NCBI RefSeq assembly: GCF_003946445.1
Contig: NZ_RHOF01000026.1
Span: 1-52,640 of the forward strand
Length of the DNA: 52,640 nt
DNA from: Loigolactobacillus jiayinensis
Lineage (GTDB): Bacteria > Bacillota > Bacilli > Lactobacillales > Lactobacillaceae
Direction of reading: 5' to 3'
Below, piece by piece: positions 16,000-25,225 of this stretch; positions within the stretch are counted from its first letter, which is position 1, and each line of letters starts with the position of its first letter. The notes beneath the pieces are model-generated. The model worked only from the letters and a program-made list of their open reading frames with translations, did no database searches and was not told the origin of the DNA. Position numbers and translations under genes: made by a program.

Positions 16000-17946
16000 A
16001 TGGCTAAGCGACCAGTCATGATGACGGATTTATTTAAATTAAAAGCTTTAGCTCAGCCAATCAGTGATGGGCGGCGGGTATTTTTCTTGGAAACGCAAAT
16101 GAATCAAGTACATAATGATTATCAAACGGCCATCAAAAGTATCGACTTAGATAGCCGCCATTTAACGACTTGGGTAGCGGCCATGCCAGGAACAACTGAT
16201 TTAGTGCTGTCGCCACAACGAGAGCATTTAGGTTATTTGGCGGTGGTTAACGATAAAACGCAGGTCTTCTGCATGGCGTTAGATAGTGGGGTGACTGAAC
16301 AGGTTACTCACGCTGCGGCAGGGGTCAGCGCCTTTTTTTGGTCAGCGGATGGTAGCTCGGTTTATTTTCAGACGACAGATCAAAGTGAGACAGCAACATT
16401 ACCGCAACCAACAGTAGTCACGAAAATGCAGTATAAGTTAAATGGTGTCGGCGTTCTGGCACCAACGCAACATTATTTATATCGTCAGTTAATTGGGGCC
16501 ACCGCGACCCACTTGATTTGGCGGCAGGTTGCAGATTTTGAAGTGACGGCGCATTCAGCGGACGGTCGCTACGCCACATTTACCAGCAAACGATTGCCTG
16601 ATGATGAACATGATTTTAGCGCGGGGGCTTATTTACTGGATTTAGCTAGTGGTCAGAGCACATTGATCAACACTGATTTAGCAGCAGGTTCGTTTTACGC
16701 GCAGGATTTTAGTGCCGATAGTCAGCGGTTGTTACTGTGGGGCCAGGATAATCACGTACCCAGTGTGGCGCAATTTCATCTATATGGCTATGATTTGGTA
16801 CGAGAAGAGCTACGTGATCTGACGGCTGATCATGATTTGGAAGTCGGCGATATGTTAGTCGATGATGTGCAACAGCGTCTAAGCGGACAGGTGGTGCAAT
16901 TTGTCACGGTTAACGACTTTGTGTTCTGCGCTAATCAACGTGGTGCGGTTGAATTGTATCACGGCGATTGGCAAAAAAGGGTTCAGCCACTGATCAGCGG
17001 TCAGCGGCACATCACTGATTTTGCGGTCGCAACTGCGGAACGGGGAATTGTCTTTACTGAATCGACGCTGACAACAGTCAGTCGCTTGCTTTATTATGAT
17101 TTAGTGACTGGGGCGGAAAAATTATTGTACGATCCTAATCAGACTTATCAGCAACGGCATGAATTTAGCGTGGCACAGCAGTTTATCTTTAGTGGTGATC
17201 AGGATTGGCCGATTGAAGGCTGGTATTTGCCGCCAATAACTACTGAAAAAAATTATCCGGCCATTTTATACGTTCATGGTGGACCACAAGTTGATTATGG
17301 CTATACTTTTTTCCATGAAATGCAGGTGCATGCCGCCCATGGCTACGGCGTGATTTTGCTCAATCCGCGTGGTAGTAACAGTTATGGACAAACGTTTGAG
17401 CAGGCGGTAATTCAGCATTATGGCGCTAGCGACTTTATTGACTTGATGCGCGGGGTCGATCACGTGCTACAATTAGATCAACACATAGATCCGCAACAAT
17501 TGTACGTCACCGGTGGCAGTTACGGTGGGTTCATGACTAACTGGATCGTTACCCAGACTCATCGTTTCAAGGCTGCTGTGACGCAACGCTCGATCAGTAA
17601 CTGGCTCAGTTTTTTTGGCACCAGTGATATTGGTTATTATTTCACGCCATGGGAACTGAGTGGTGAAATTTGCGGTGATTTGACCCACGCTAAGCGCTTA
17701 TGGCAATTTTCGCCATTAGCGCATGTGCAAAATGTGACCACACCGACCCTAGTTCTTCATGGGGAAGCAGATTTGCGTTGTCCAATTAGCCAAGGTGAGG
17801 AGTTCTACGTGGCACTGAAAAATCATGGTGTGGCGACTGAGCTAGTTCGCTTTCCTCAAGCTAACCATGAACTCTCACGAAGTGGGTTACCCAATTTACG
17901 TATCGCGCGCTTGCAACAAATTCAGCGCTGGTTCGATCAATATTAA
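16000..17946 (+). CDS. S9 family peptidase (acylaminoacyl-peptidase/DPP-like)
   Basis: This 648-aa serine peptidase of the prolyl oligopeptidase family has an N-terminal beta-propeller of about 380 residues (repeated strand motifs such as FFWSADGSSVYF and FSADSQRLLLW) and a C-terminal alpha/beta-hydrolase. The catalytic triad is readable: S507 in GGSYGGFM, D591 in GEADLRCP and H623 in ANHEL. No signal peptide is present, so it works in the cytosol, probably releasing N-terminal residues from imported peptides. That suits an organism with DtpT. GGGGATGAG lies before the ATG. proC follows after 18 bp and is likely cotranscribed. Confidence 0.9.
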   Translation: MAKRPVMMTDLFKLKALAQPISDGRRVFFLETQMNQVHNDYQTAIKSIDLDSRHLTTWVAAMPGTTDLVLSPQREHLGYLAVVNDKTQVFCMALDSGVTEQVTHAAAGVSAFFWSADGSSVYFQTTDQSETATLPQPTVVTKMQYKLNGVGVLAPTQHYLYRQLIGATATHLIWRQVADFEVTAHSADGRYATFTSKRLPDDEHDFSAGAYLLDLASGQSTLINTDLAAGSFYAQDFSADSQRLLLWGQDNHVPSVAQFHLYGYDLVREELRDLTADHDLEVGDMLVDDVQQRLSGQVVQFVTVNDFVFCANQRGAVELYHGDWQKRVQPLISGQRHITDFAVATAERGIVFTESTLTTVSRLLYYDLVTGAEKLLYDPNQTYQQRHEFSVAQQFIFSGDQDWPIEGWYLPPITTEKNYPAILYVHGGPQVDYGYTFFHEMQVHAAHGYGVILLNPRGSNSYGQTFEQAVIQHYGASDFIDLMRGVDHVLQLDQHIDPQQLYVTGGSYGGFMTNWIVTQTHRFKAAVTQRSISNWLSFFGTSDIGYYFTPWELSGEICGDLTHAKRLWQFSPLAHVQNVTTPTLVLHGEADLRCPISQGEEFYVALKNHGVATELVRFPQANHELSRSGLPNLRIARLQQIQRWFDQY

Positions 17947-17964
17947 TAGAAGGTAGGCAATATA

Positions 17965-18765
17965 ATGAAAATTGGTTTTATTGGCGCTGGGCATATGGCT
18001 CAAGCCATCATGCTCGGTTTATGCCAGCAAAAGTATGTTCCTGCAGCAAGTATTTTAGTACATAGTGCGCACAAAAACAGCTACCAGCCATTCGCAACTG
18101 CGCACGGGTTAACCGCAGTTGCCAGTAATGCGGCTTTAGTCAATCAAGCCGATCTTGTGATTCTGGCTGTTCCCGCGGCGCAAACCTTGGCGATAGTCGC
18201 TGAATTACAGCCAGAATTTACTGATCAGCCGCCAATTCTAGTTTCCGTTGCTGGCGGTGTTTCACTGGCAGAGCTACAGGAAAACTCAGATAGTACCAAC
18301 CTAAGTATTGTTCGAGCGATGCCAAACGTAAACGTGGCGATTGGACAAGGGATGACGGCTTTGGTCACTAGTGAAGCCACACCGGCTGCTGATTTTGAAC
18401 AAGTTGCCCATTTGTTTGAAGCGCTAGGTCAGATCACGCCACTAGCCGAAAAAGATTTCGCCACGTTTAGCGCCTTGGCCGGTAGCTCACCTGCTTATGC
18501 GTATTTATTTATCGATGCCTTGTCCCGTGCTGGGGTGAAGTATGGCTTAAATAAGGATGTGGCCACTAAAATCGCTGCGCAAACTGTTTTAGGTAGCGCG
18601 GCCAACGTGGCACAAAGCAGTACCAATCCTTGGGGCTTGATCGATCAAGTCTCGTCACCTGGTGGGACAACGGTGGCTGGTTTGTTGGCAATGGAGGAAG
18701 CTGGCTTAATGACGGCAGTGGTCAAAGGCATCGATGCAACGATTGCTAAAGAAAATACGGAATAA
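17965..18765 (+). CDS. proC: Pyrroline-5-carboxylate reductase
   Basis: Catalyses the NAD(P)H-dependent last step of proline synthesis. The N-terminal Rossmann motif is MKIGFIGAGHMAQAIMLGL, followed by VSVAGGVSLAEL and VRAMPNVNVAIGQGMTAL. The dimerisation and substrate region is FSALAGSSPAYAYLFIDAL, with the signature VSSPGGTTVAGLLAMEE near residue 230. At 266 aa it has the usual length. It follows the S9 peptidase gene by 18 bp, within which AAGGTAGG serves as ribosome binding site. Neither proA nor proB is in the window. Confidence 0.95.
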   Translation: MKIGFIGAGHMAQAIMLGLCQQKYVPAASILVHSAHKNSYQPFATAHGLTAVASNAALVNQADLVILAVPAAQTLAIVAELQPEFTDQPPILVSVAGGVSLAELQENSDSTNLSIVRAMPNVNVAIGQGMTALVTSEATPAADFEQVAHLFEALGQITPLAEKDFATFSALAGSSPAYAYLFIDALSRAGVKYGLNKDVATKIAAQTVLGSAANVAQSSTNPWGLIDQVSSPGGTTVAGLLAMEEAGLMTAVVKGIDATIAKENTE

Positions 18766-18766
18766 C

Positions 18767-18807
18767 GTATACCAATGCTTGAACTTTTGGTCTATACCGA
18801 TTATAAT
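18767..18807 (+). promoter_or_regulatory. nagA promoter with a candidate NagR (dre-like) operator
   Basis: TTGAAC (18779-18784) and TATAAT (18802-18807) have a 17-bp spacer. The spacer contains TTGGTCTATACC (18787-18798), close to the TGGT-TATACCA-like box bound by NagR/DasR-type GntR repressors. A related half, GTATACCAAT, lies at 18767-18776. Operator identity is inferred from the neighbouring GntR/UTRA gene. Confidence 0.6.
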
Positions 18808-18919
18808 AGAGCTATTCGATTAAAGCTGGCGAGTTGCATTTATTGCGCGTTCAGATTTAAGCAATGGAATTTTTACTGCGGTAAAAGTTACCTTAATTAG
18901 GAAAAGGTGGAATAAATCA

Positions 18920-20068
18920 ATGAGTACAAAAGTGTTGAAGCACGCCACAATCTATACTGGTGACGATATCATCGATGATGGTTTTGTTCGTTTTGACGAT
19001 AAAATTTTAGCAGTTGGGTCAATGGCAGATTTCAAAAATCAGCCTGGCGATGAAGTTATTATGGCAACTGGTAAGACGATCATCCCTGGTTTTATCGATG
19101 TGCACAGTCATGGTGGCTATGGTTTTGATGCCATGGACGGCAACGCTGATGAAATCGACACAATGGTCAAAAAGATGACTAAAAATGAAGGTATTACCAC
19201 TTATTTCGCCACAACAATGACGCAATCTAACGCAAACATTGAAAAAGCAATGCGTGGGGTTAAGGAAGCGGCTGACCGCAACCCAGTCATCAAAGGCGTC
19301 CATTTGGAAGGGCCTTTCATTTCCGCTAAATTTAAGGGTGCCCAACCAGAACAGTACATCAAAGATCCTGATCCTAAATTGCTCGACCATTGGAACGAAT
19401 TAGCTGGTGGTTTGGTTAAATTAATCACCTACGCACCAGAAGATGATCATGCAAAAGAATTCGAAGACTACTGTTTAGCGCATAATATTGTGCCAGCCGT
19501 TGGTCATAGTAACGCAACCCGGGAACAATTGTTGACTAGTAAGGCTAGCCACGCAACCCATTTGTACAATGCACAACGCGAATTCAAGCATCGTGAACCT
19601 GGTGTTACCGGCCACGTTATGTTGGAAGATAATATGTACGCTGAATTGATCATGGATGGCTTCCATATCGTACCTGATATGTTGGAATTAGCCTTTGATC
19701 AAAAAGGCCCAGAACGGATCGAATTGGTAACTGATTCTATGCGTTCAAAAGGGATGCCAGAAGGCGAAAGTGAACTTGGCGGCCAGAAAGTCTTCGTTAA
19801 AGACAAGCAAGCTCGCTTAGCTGACGGTACCTTAGCTGGTTCTGTTTTGGAATTCCCCGATGCATTTAAGAACGCAATGAAATTCACTCAAGCTGACTTG
19901 TATGATGCTGTTTTGATGAGCTCAGTTAACCAAGCTAACGAATTTGGTTTAGAGAGCAAAGGTGGCATCGCTGTTGGTAAAGACGCCGACATGAACCTTA
20001 TCGACAACAACGCTAACTTGTTAGAAACTTACAGTTACGGACAACACTTTGTCCGCAATGCTGACTAA
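18920..20068 (+). CDS. nagA: N-acetylglucosamine-6-phosphate deacetylase
   Basis: Converts GlcNAc-6-P to glucosamine-6-P plus acetate in amino-sugar and cell-wall recycling. Seen: the amidohydrolase start PGFIDVHSHGGYGFDAMDG (metal-binding HxH-like), HLEGPFIS, then PAVGHSNAT, ATHLYNAQREFKHREPG, MDGFHI and LVTDSM with the catalytic Asp. At 382 aa it has the usual length. AAAAGGTGG precedes the ATG. A promoter with a NagR-like box lies 110 bp upstream, and the putative repressor gene follows after a terminator. No nagB is present in the window. Confidence 0.95.
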   Translation: MSTKVLKHATIYTGDDIIDDGFVRFDDKILAVGSMADFKNQPGDEVIMATGKTIIPGFIDVHSHGGYGFDAMDGNADEIDTMVKKMTKNEGITTYFATTMTQSNANIEKAMRGVKEAADRNPVIKGVHLEGPFISAKFKGAQPEQYIKDPDPKLLDHWNELAGGLVKLITYAPEDDHAKEFEDYCLAHNIVPAVGHSNATREQLLTSKASHATHLYNAQREFKHREPGVTGHVMLEDNMYAELIMDGFHIVPDMLELAFDQKGPERIELVTDSMRSKGMPEGESELGGQKVFVKDKQARLADGTLAGSVLEFPDAFKNAMKFTQADLYDAVLMSSVNQANEFGLESKGGIAVGKDADMNLIDNNANLLETYSYGQHFVRNAD

Positions 20069-20129
20069 TAGTGTGTCTTTTCGAAAATTGATTTAGAGCA
20101 ACTATGATTTAATTTCAAAAATTCAACGC

Positions 20130-20161
20130 CAGAGTTCACAATTTTGTTGAACTCTGTTTTT
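20130..20161 (+). terminator. Terminator after nagA
   Basis: A 9-bp stem CAGAGTTCA/TGAACTCTG with a 9-nt loop is followed by TTTTT. Confidence 0.9.
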
Positions 20162-20242
20162 ATAAGTAAATGGTTGCGTTTTAGCGCAAAACTAAGCTAT
20201 ATTAGACTTAATTAGAATAACCTTTATGGAAGGAGGTATTTC

Positions 20243-20944
20243 ATGGAATCACCAGTTTATATTCAAATTCATAATTCAATCAAACGCGATATCGAGGCTG
20301 GAAAATGGAACATTGGCGACCGCATTCCCTCTGAACGCGAGCTTTCCGTTACTTTTGGCGTCAGCCGGATGACGTTACGCCAAGCCATTCAGACCCTGGT
20401 TGATGAAGGTATTTTGGAGCGGCGTGTTGGTGCCGGTACTTATGTTGCTAACCAAAAAGTTCAAGAAAAGATGTCGGGCGTAACTAGCTTCACCGATATT
20501 ATGTTAGCGCAAGGCAAGACACCTTCCAGCAAAACAGTCTCCTACCATGTTGCCAGCCCGTCATTATCGGAAAAAGAAAAGCTACAGCTGACTGACGATG
20601 CACAAATTCTGCGGATGGAACGAATTCGTTACGCCGATGACGTGCCGATTAGCTTTGAAGTAGCGACAGTGCCAGAAGAATTAGTCCGTAAGTTTAGTAA
20701 GTCAGAGATCACTAGTTCACTGTATCGCACATTGGAGTCTAAGGCAGGGTTAACACTTGGTGGCGCGCAGCAGACCGTGACCGCGCAAACTGCTTCTGAA
20801 CGAACGGCAGAATTATTGGATATCAAGCGTGGTGACCCAATTTTGCGATTACGCCAGTTGTCGTTTCTTAAAAGTGGGGCACCATTCGAATATGTCCGCA
20901 CGCAATATGTGGGCAGCCGTTTTGAATTTTATTTGGAACGTTAA
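20243..20944 (+). CDS. nagR: GntR/UTRA transcriptional regulator, likely NagR
   Basis: This 233-aa repressor starts with a GntR winged helix (PVYIQIHNSIKRDIEAGKWN, then RIPSERELSVTFGVSRMTLRQAI, then GAGTYV). A UTRA sugar-phosphate-binding domain follows (residues about 90-228: RMERIRYADDVPISFEVATVP, then LRQLSFLKSGAPFEYVRTQYVGSRFEF). Such regulators usually respond to GlcN-6-P or GlcNAc-6-P and control nagA. The neighbouring nagA and the dre-like box in its promoter support this. AAGGAGG lies 10 nt before the ATG. It is a separate unit from nagA because a terminator intervenes. Confidence 0.85.
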   Translation: MESPVYIQIHNSIKRDIEAGKWNIGDRIPSERELSVTFGVSRMTLRQAIQTLVDEGILERRVGAGTYVANQKVQEKMSGVTSFTDIMLAQGKTPSSKTVSYHVASPSLSEKEKLQLTDDAQILRMERIRYADDVPISFEVATVPEELVRKFSKSEITSSLYRTLESKAGLTLGGAQQTVTAQTASERTAELLDIKRGDPILRLRQLSFLKSGAPFEYVRTQYVGSRFEFYLER

Positions 20945-20948
20945 AGTG

Positions 20949-20986
20949 ACCGTTTGCTGGTATAGTGCCGGTGAACGGTTTTTTTG
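20949..20986 (+). terminator. Terminator after nagR
   Basis: ACCGTTTGCTGG pairs with CCGGTGAACGGT (several G-T pairs) and is followed by a T-run. Confidence 0.8.
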
Positions 20987-21048
20987 TATGGTATTGTTGT
21001 CGATAATTGGTGTATACTACGCACAAAAGTAGTTGTGGGGGAAATTAT

Positions 21049-22341
21049 ATGTTAACTAGACACTGGACACGGCGTGACTGGCTAATTAGTGGGCTTATTT
21101 TACTAGCAATTTTTCTTTACTTAACACACTTTGGGTTTGAGCCAGGGACGGATGATACCTTCTTCAAAGCACAAGCGGCACAGTTTTCTATTGGGGATTA
21201 CTTACAGTGGCGCTACCAGCACTGGACAGGGCGAATGGTTCCAGAGCTTGTTCTCTATTATATTTTTCATATACCTTTGCCGATTTTTCACTTAATAAAT
21301 TTGGGCTTTATTATTTTACTAGCCTATGCATTACTGCGAATCACTCGGCAAAAAATAACTTGGGCAACACTGTGTCTAGTGCCGCTGCTAGTGGGCTATG
21401 TCAATTATGCGGTGCTGCATGATGGGTTCTTATGGTTAACGGGTGCAGTCAATTATTTATGGCCAGCAGCGTTGGGTGCCTATGCATTAATTCCTTTTGC
21501 AGACAGTTATTTTGGCAATGATAAAATTCAGCATGGTTGGGTCTACTTACTGGCTGGTACAGCATTTTCTTTGATCAATGAGCAGTTTTTAGTTTGTGCA
21601 TTTGGTATTAGCTTAGTTTATTGGTTAGGTATATTGCATCAACGACAACGAATTCAATGGCTTCCCGTGGTTAATTCACTTCTTTTTTTGGCGGGATTAT
21701 TATTTATGTATTTAGCACCAGGCAATCGCTTACGAACTGCGGCAGAAGTTAAACACTGGTTTCCTACTTTTTATGATTTAACTATTGGGGGACATTTACG
21801 GGTTGGTGTTAGCTGGTTATTTACAGCACTTAACCAAAACTTTTTTTGGCTATTATTGCTATTGGCAGTACTTGCACTGATTCTATTAAGTCTACACCGG
21901 CTACGGTTTATCTTTTACACAGGTTATCTCTTATTTTTGGCTGGTTATTTAGTACGACCAGAAATCGTTAATAATTTTAATCTAGTCAACACGACAGCTT
22001 GGACTGCCTCACTTGGTCAATTTGTGCTTTGTATTATTCCATACTTATTTTGGGGCGGCTTTCTAATCGTGCTACTAACTAACATTATACTTGTTGCATA
22101 CCGCCCTGTTTTTCTTCTACTGTGTTGTGTGGCAGCGCTTTTGACTAGTATGATCATGTGGTTTTCACCAACAATTTATGGCTCAGGCAATCGTGTCTTT
22201 ACAGCGACAGCAGTTTTACTTGTTGTTGTAGCGTTAGCGTTATTGAAACAAGTATTGGCCAAATATCCGCGTCAACAGATCAGAGTTTATCAGTTATTGA
22301 TGCTATTACCACTGGTGAATTATTTAAGTCACTTATTCTAA
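21049..22341 (+). CDS. Polytopic membrane protein, DUF6056-like, surface polysaccharide locus
   Basis: This 430-aa protein has about 11 hydrophobic helices. Early charged residues (FEPGTDDTFFKAQA...RYQHWTGRMVPELV) occur in the first extracellular loop, a D-D plus W-x-G-R pattern known from DUF6056/GtrV-like proteins and reminiscent of GT-C glycosyltransferases. It probably handles a lipid-linked sugar at the outer face of the membrane, but no reaction can be named. The ATG at 21049 lies after GTGGGGG. An earlier in-frame start at 21007 lacks a site. It precedes the glycosyltransferase cluster and probably belongs to it. Confidence 0.6.
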   Translation: MLTRHWTRRDWLISGLILLAIFLYLTHFGFEPGTDDTFFKAQAAQFSIGDYLQWRYQHWTGRMVPELVLYYIFHIPLPIFHLINLGFIILLAYALLRITRQKITWATLCLVPLLVGYVNYAVLHDGFLWLTGAVNYLWPAALGAYALIPFADSYFGNDKIQHGWVYLLAGTAFSLINEQFLVCAFGISLVYWLGILHQRQRIQWLPVVNSLLFLAGLLFMYLAPGNRLRTAAEVKHWFPTFYDLTIGGHLRVGVSWLFTALNQNFFWLLLLLAVLALILLSLHRLRFIFYTGYLLFLAGYLVRPEIVNNFNLVNTTAWTASLGQFVLCIIPYLFWGGFLIVLLTNIILVAYRPVFLLLCCVAALLTSMIMWFSPTIYGSGNRVFTATAVLLVVVALALLKQVLAKYPRQQIRVYQLLMLLPLVNYLSHLF

Positions 22342-22438
22342 AAATGAAAAATTAGTTAAAGTTAACGGGTATAACTATTAATGTCACTTAATTCCACATA
22401 TAATTATTTTAATTAGAGTTTTGAAAGGTAGAAAGTAA

Positions 22439-23329
22439 ATGAATACACAAGTTACCGCAGTAATCGTGACCTATAATCGTCTGTCTTTATTGAAAGAAAG
22501 TATTGCTGCGGTGCTCGCGCAAACTTATTCTGTAACCGAGTTATTGGTGATCAACAATCACAGCACTGATGGAACAACTGAATATTTAGCGACGATATCT
22601 GATCCGCGGGTACAGATTATAAATGCATCAAAAAATTTAGGTGGTTCTGGCGGTTTTACACTCGGATTGCAGCATGGATTTAACGATACAACCAGTGATT
22701 TGGTTTGGTTAATGGATGATGATACTATTCCGGATACGACCTCATTAGCCGAATTAGTGGCGGCAGCTGATTCACTAAATGGGCAATTTGGTTTTCTAAG
22801 CTCCAATATCCGATTAATGGACGGCACACCTAATAATGTGCCTGAAACAGTTAAAAGTTGGTCGGCTAAATCGGCTAATGGTCTAATTCAGTTGGCCTCT
22901 GGTTCATTTGTTTCTTTGTTGGTACCGCGTGCTGCTATAGCTGCAGTCGGCTTATCGATTCCTGAGTTCTTTATCTGGTTTGATGATATTGAGTTTACTC
23001 GGCGTTTAGCCCGCTTTGCACCAGCATACATGGTGTTGTCTGCTAATGTTCTCCACAAAACTAAGGGCGGTCGTGAGCCAGATATTCTAACGGACAATGC
23101 TAGCCGTCTGCCGCTTTATTATTATTATTTTCGAAATAAGTATTATTTAGAACGCGTTACTGATGGCCGCAAAGGGACGTTTAAGGAATCTTACCGTAAT
23201 TTTGTTAAATTATTACAAGTTTTGTTCAGTAAGCAACCACAACGTTGGCGCAAAATCAGTATCATTATTCGTGGTTGGTCGGCTGGAAAACATTTTCAGC
23301 CTAAAATTCGACAAATAAAGTCAAAATGA
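22439..23329 (+). CDS. Glycosyltransferase family 2 (galactofuranosyl-type)
   Basis: This 296-aa cytoplasmic or membrane-associated GT-A enzyme has VTAVIVTYNRLSLLKESI, then LLVINNHSTDGT, ASKNLGGSGGF, and the nucleotide/metal motif WLMDDDTIP (DDD). The segment IPEFFIWFDDIEFTRRL is typical of GlfT-like galactofuranosyltransferases and relatives. The downstream glf gene, which makes UDP-galactofuranose, supports that donor. The specificity remains inferred. The gene is followed after 10 nt by another GT2, within the same operon. GAAAGGTAG precedes the ATG at 22439. Confidence 0.8.
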   Translation: MNTQVTAVIVTYNRLSLLKESIAAVLAQTYSVTELLVINNHSTDGTTEYLATISDPRVQIINASKNLGGSGGFTLGLQHGFNDTTSDLVWLMDDDTIPDTTSLAELVAAADSLNGQFGFLSSNIRLMDGTPNNVPETVKSWSAKSANGLIQLASGSFVSLLVPRAAIAAVGLSIPEFFIWFDDIEFTRRLARFAPAYMVLSANVLHKTKGGREPDILTDNASRLPLYYYYFRNKYYLERVTDGRKGTFKESYRNFVKLLQVLFSKQPQRWRKISIIIRGWSAGKHFQPKIRQIKSK

Positions 23330-23339
23330 GGTGAATTGG

Positions 23340-24185
23340 GTGCAATTAACTGCAGTTATCGTTTTTTATCAAACTGAACTACAGACGGCGGCAACGTTAC
23401 AATCGCTGGCACGCAGTAGTGGACCGGCAACCCAGAAATTATTAGCACAAACTCATTTTGTACTCTATGATAATTCCCCACAACCGCATATAACTAAAGG
23501 ATTAGACTGGTTGCCAGATTTTGAATATTATCACGATTCGCGTAATTTAGGTATCGCAACGGCTTATAATTTTGGTTTAAAAGAAGCGCGGAAAAATAAA
23601 AGTCAGTTTTTGTGGCTATTGGATCAAGATACATCCTTGACCGCAGATTTTATCAGTAAATTATGGCAACGGGTAATTCAATCATCAACAGAGCAAGCAA
23701 TTGTGCCACAGATTAAGGCTGCTGGGGTTTTGATGTCGCCACGTGATATTCGGTCACCGTTTAAGGTTGTGCCAGTTGCAGCCGGTCAGCAACGGCATGT
23801 TTTAGCCATTAATTCTGCGGCGCTGATCCAAGTTGATTTTTTAAATCAACTTGGTGGCTTTAGTCTAGACTTTCAACTCGATTTTTTAGATAATTGGTTA
23901 TTTTATCAGCTTGAACAACAGCAAGGTAGTGTTCAGGTGTTGCCCAGTGTTTTGCAACATGAATTATCGGTCATGAATACACAACAAATTAAAATGCCGC
24001 GCTATCGAAGTATTATTACCGCAGAGTGGCGGTACTATCATAATTATCAAAAAATTAGTGAATGGCATTATCGCGGCCATCTAGTTTTACGCTTTGCTAG
24101 TCAGTTATTGTTAAAACGGGATTTGACTAAAGCTAGCTATTTGTTACGCTTTATTCTAGGCTATAAACCCAAATCAAGTAGTTGA
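23340..24185 (+). CDS. Glycosyltransferase family 2 (rhamnosyltransferase-like)
   Basis: A 281-aa GT-A protein with LTAVIVFYQ, VLYDNSPQP, YHDSRNLGIATAYNFGLKEA and the metal-binding WLLDQDTSL. The block LLDQD is common in rhamnosyltransferases of the RfbF type, and dTDP-rhamnose genes lie directly downstream. The start is taken as GTG at 23340, with GAGGTG 8 nt upstream, rather than the GTG at 23331. It lies 10 nt after the previous GT2 gene. The C-terminal part is short and has a basic tail. Confidence 0.75.
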   Translation: MQLTAVIVFYQTELQTAATLQSLARSSGPATQKLLAQTHFVLYDNSPQPHITKGLDWLPDFEYYHDSRNLGIATAYNFGLKEARKNKSQFLWLLDQDTSLTADFISKLWQRVIQSSTEQAIVPQIKAAGVLMSPRDIRSPFKVVPVAAGQQRHVLAINSAALIQVDFLNQLGGFSLDFQLDFLDNWLFYQLEQQQGSVQVLPSVLQHELSVMNTQQIKMPRYRSIITAEWRYYHNYQKISEWHYRGHLVLRFASQLLLKRDLTKASYLLRFILGYKPKSSS

Positions 24186-24282
24186 TTTCTAGCAATCTAT
24201 TTTGTGGTAAACTATTGAAGGTTAGTTTGCACGAATTTTTTGCACATAAATTAATTTTGAGCTTATTGAGGAGGAACTTTCA

Positions 24283-25167
24283 ATGAAAGGTATCATCTTA
24301 GCTGGCGGCTCGGGAACCCGCTTGTACCCAGTTACGCGGGCCATTTCGAAGCAGTTGATTCCCGTATACGACAAACCGATGATCTATTATCCGCTATCCA
24401 GCTTAATGTTGGCTGGCATTCAGGATATTTGTATTATTTCGACGCCTAAAGACACGCCACGTTTTGAGGAATTATTCGCTGACGGGCACGAGTTAGGTCT
24501 GAATATTTCGTATAAGGTGCAGGAGCATCCAAATGGCTTGGCTGAGGCGTTCCTATTGGCTGAAGATTTTATTGCCGGCGATTCGGTTTGCTTGATTTTA
24601 GGCGACAATATTTTCTACGGTGGTGGGCTGTCCAAAATGCTCCAAGAAGCAGCGACCAAAGAAGTTGGTGCCACGGTGTTCGGCTATCACGTGAATGATC
24701 CTGAACGCTTTGGGGTAGTTGATTTCGATGAAAATCAACATGCCATTTCTATTGTTGAGAAGCCGGAACATCCAACCAGCAACTATGCAGTCACTGGGTT
24801 ATATTTCTACGACAACCAAGTGGTGGACATTGCTAAAAATATCAAGCCATCACCACGAGGCGAGCTTGAAATCACCGACGTGAATCAGGAATATTTGCGC
24901 CGTGGCCAGTTAGATGTCCAATTAATGGGCCGTGGCTTTGCTTGGTTGGACACTGGCACCCACGCTTCCTTACAGCAGGCATCTAGCTTTATTGAAACTA
25001 TTCAAACGCGGCAGAACCTAGAGGTTGCTTGTTTGGAAGAAATCGCCTACCGGATGGGCTATATTGGTAAGGATAAATTACTCGAGTTGGCACAGCCGTT
25101 GAAGAAAACCGAATACGGCCAGTATATGATTCGGTTAGCCACTGATCAATTGGATTATTTAGGCTAG
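24283..25167 (+). CDS. rmlA: Glucose-1-phosphate thymidylyltransferase
   Basis: First enzyme of dTDP-L-rhamnose synthesis: glucose-1-P plus dTTP gives dTDP-glucose. The N-terminal [38 protein letters not shown] is the classical nucleotide-binding segment. [34 protein letters not shown] and DTGTHASL follow. At 294 aa it has the usual length. A GGAGG-type site lies before the ATG. It heads the rmlACBD run, which together makes rhamnose for the polysaccharide. Confidence 0.96.
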   Translation: MKGIILAGGSGTRLYPVTRAISKQLIPVYDKPMIYYPLSSLMLAGIQDICIISTPKDTPRFEELFADGHELGLNISYKVQEHPNGLAEAFLLAEDFIAGDSVCLILGDNIFYGGGLSKMLQEAATKEVGATVFGYHVNDPERFGVVDFDENQHAISIVEKPEHPTSNYAVTGLYFYDNQVVDIAKNIKPSPRGELEITDVNQEYLRRGQLDVQLMGRGFAWLDTGTHASLQQASSFIETIQTRQNLEVACLEEIAYRMGYIGKDKLLELAQPLKKTEYGQYMIRLATDQLDYLG

Positions 25168-25169
25168 AG

Positions 25170-25200
25170 CGTGTTTGAAAAAGCTGCTTTTTCAAGCACG
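25170..25200 (+). repeat. Intercistronic hairpin between rmlA and rmlC
   Basis: A 14-bp stem (CGTGTTTGAAAAAG with CTTTTTCAAGCACG, one G-T pair) has a 3-nt loop. No T-run follows, so it is more likely an mRNA-stability or attenuation hairpin than a full terminator. Confidence 0.6.
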
Positions 25201-25225
25201 TTTAAGCAAAGATAGGGAGATAACA

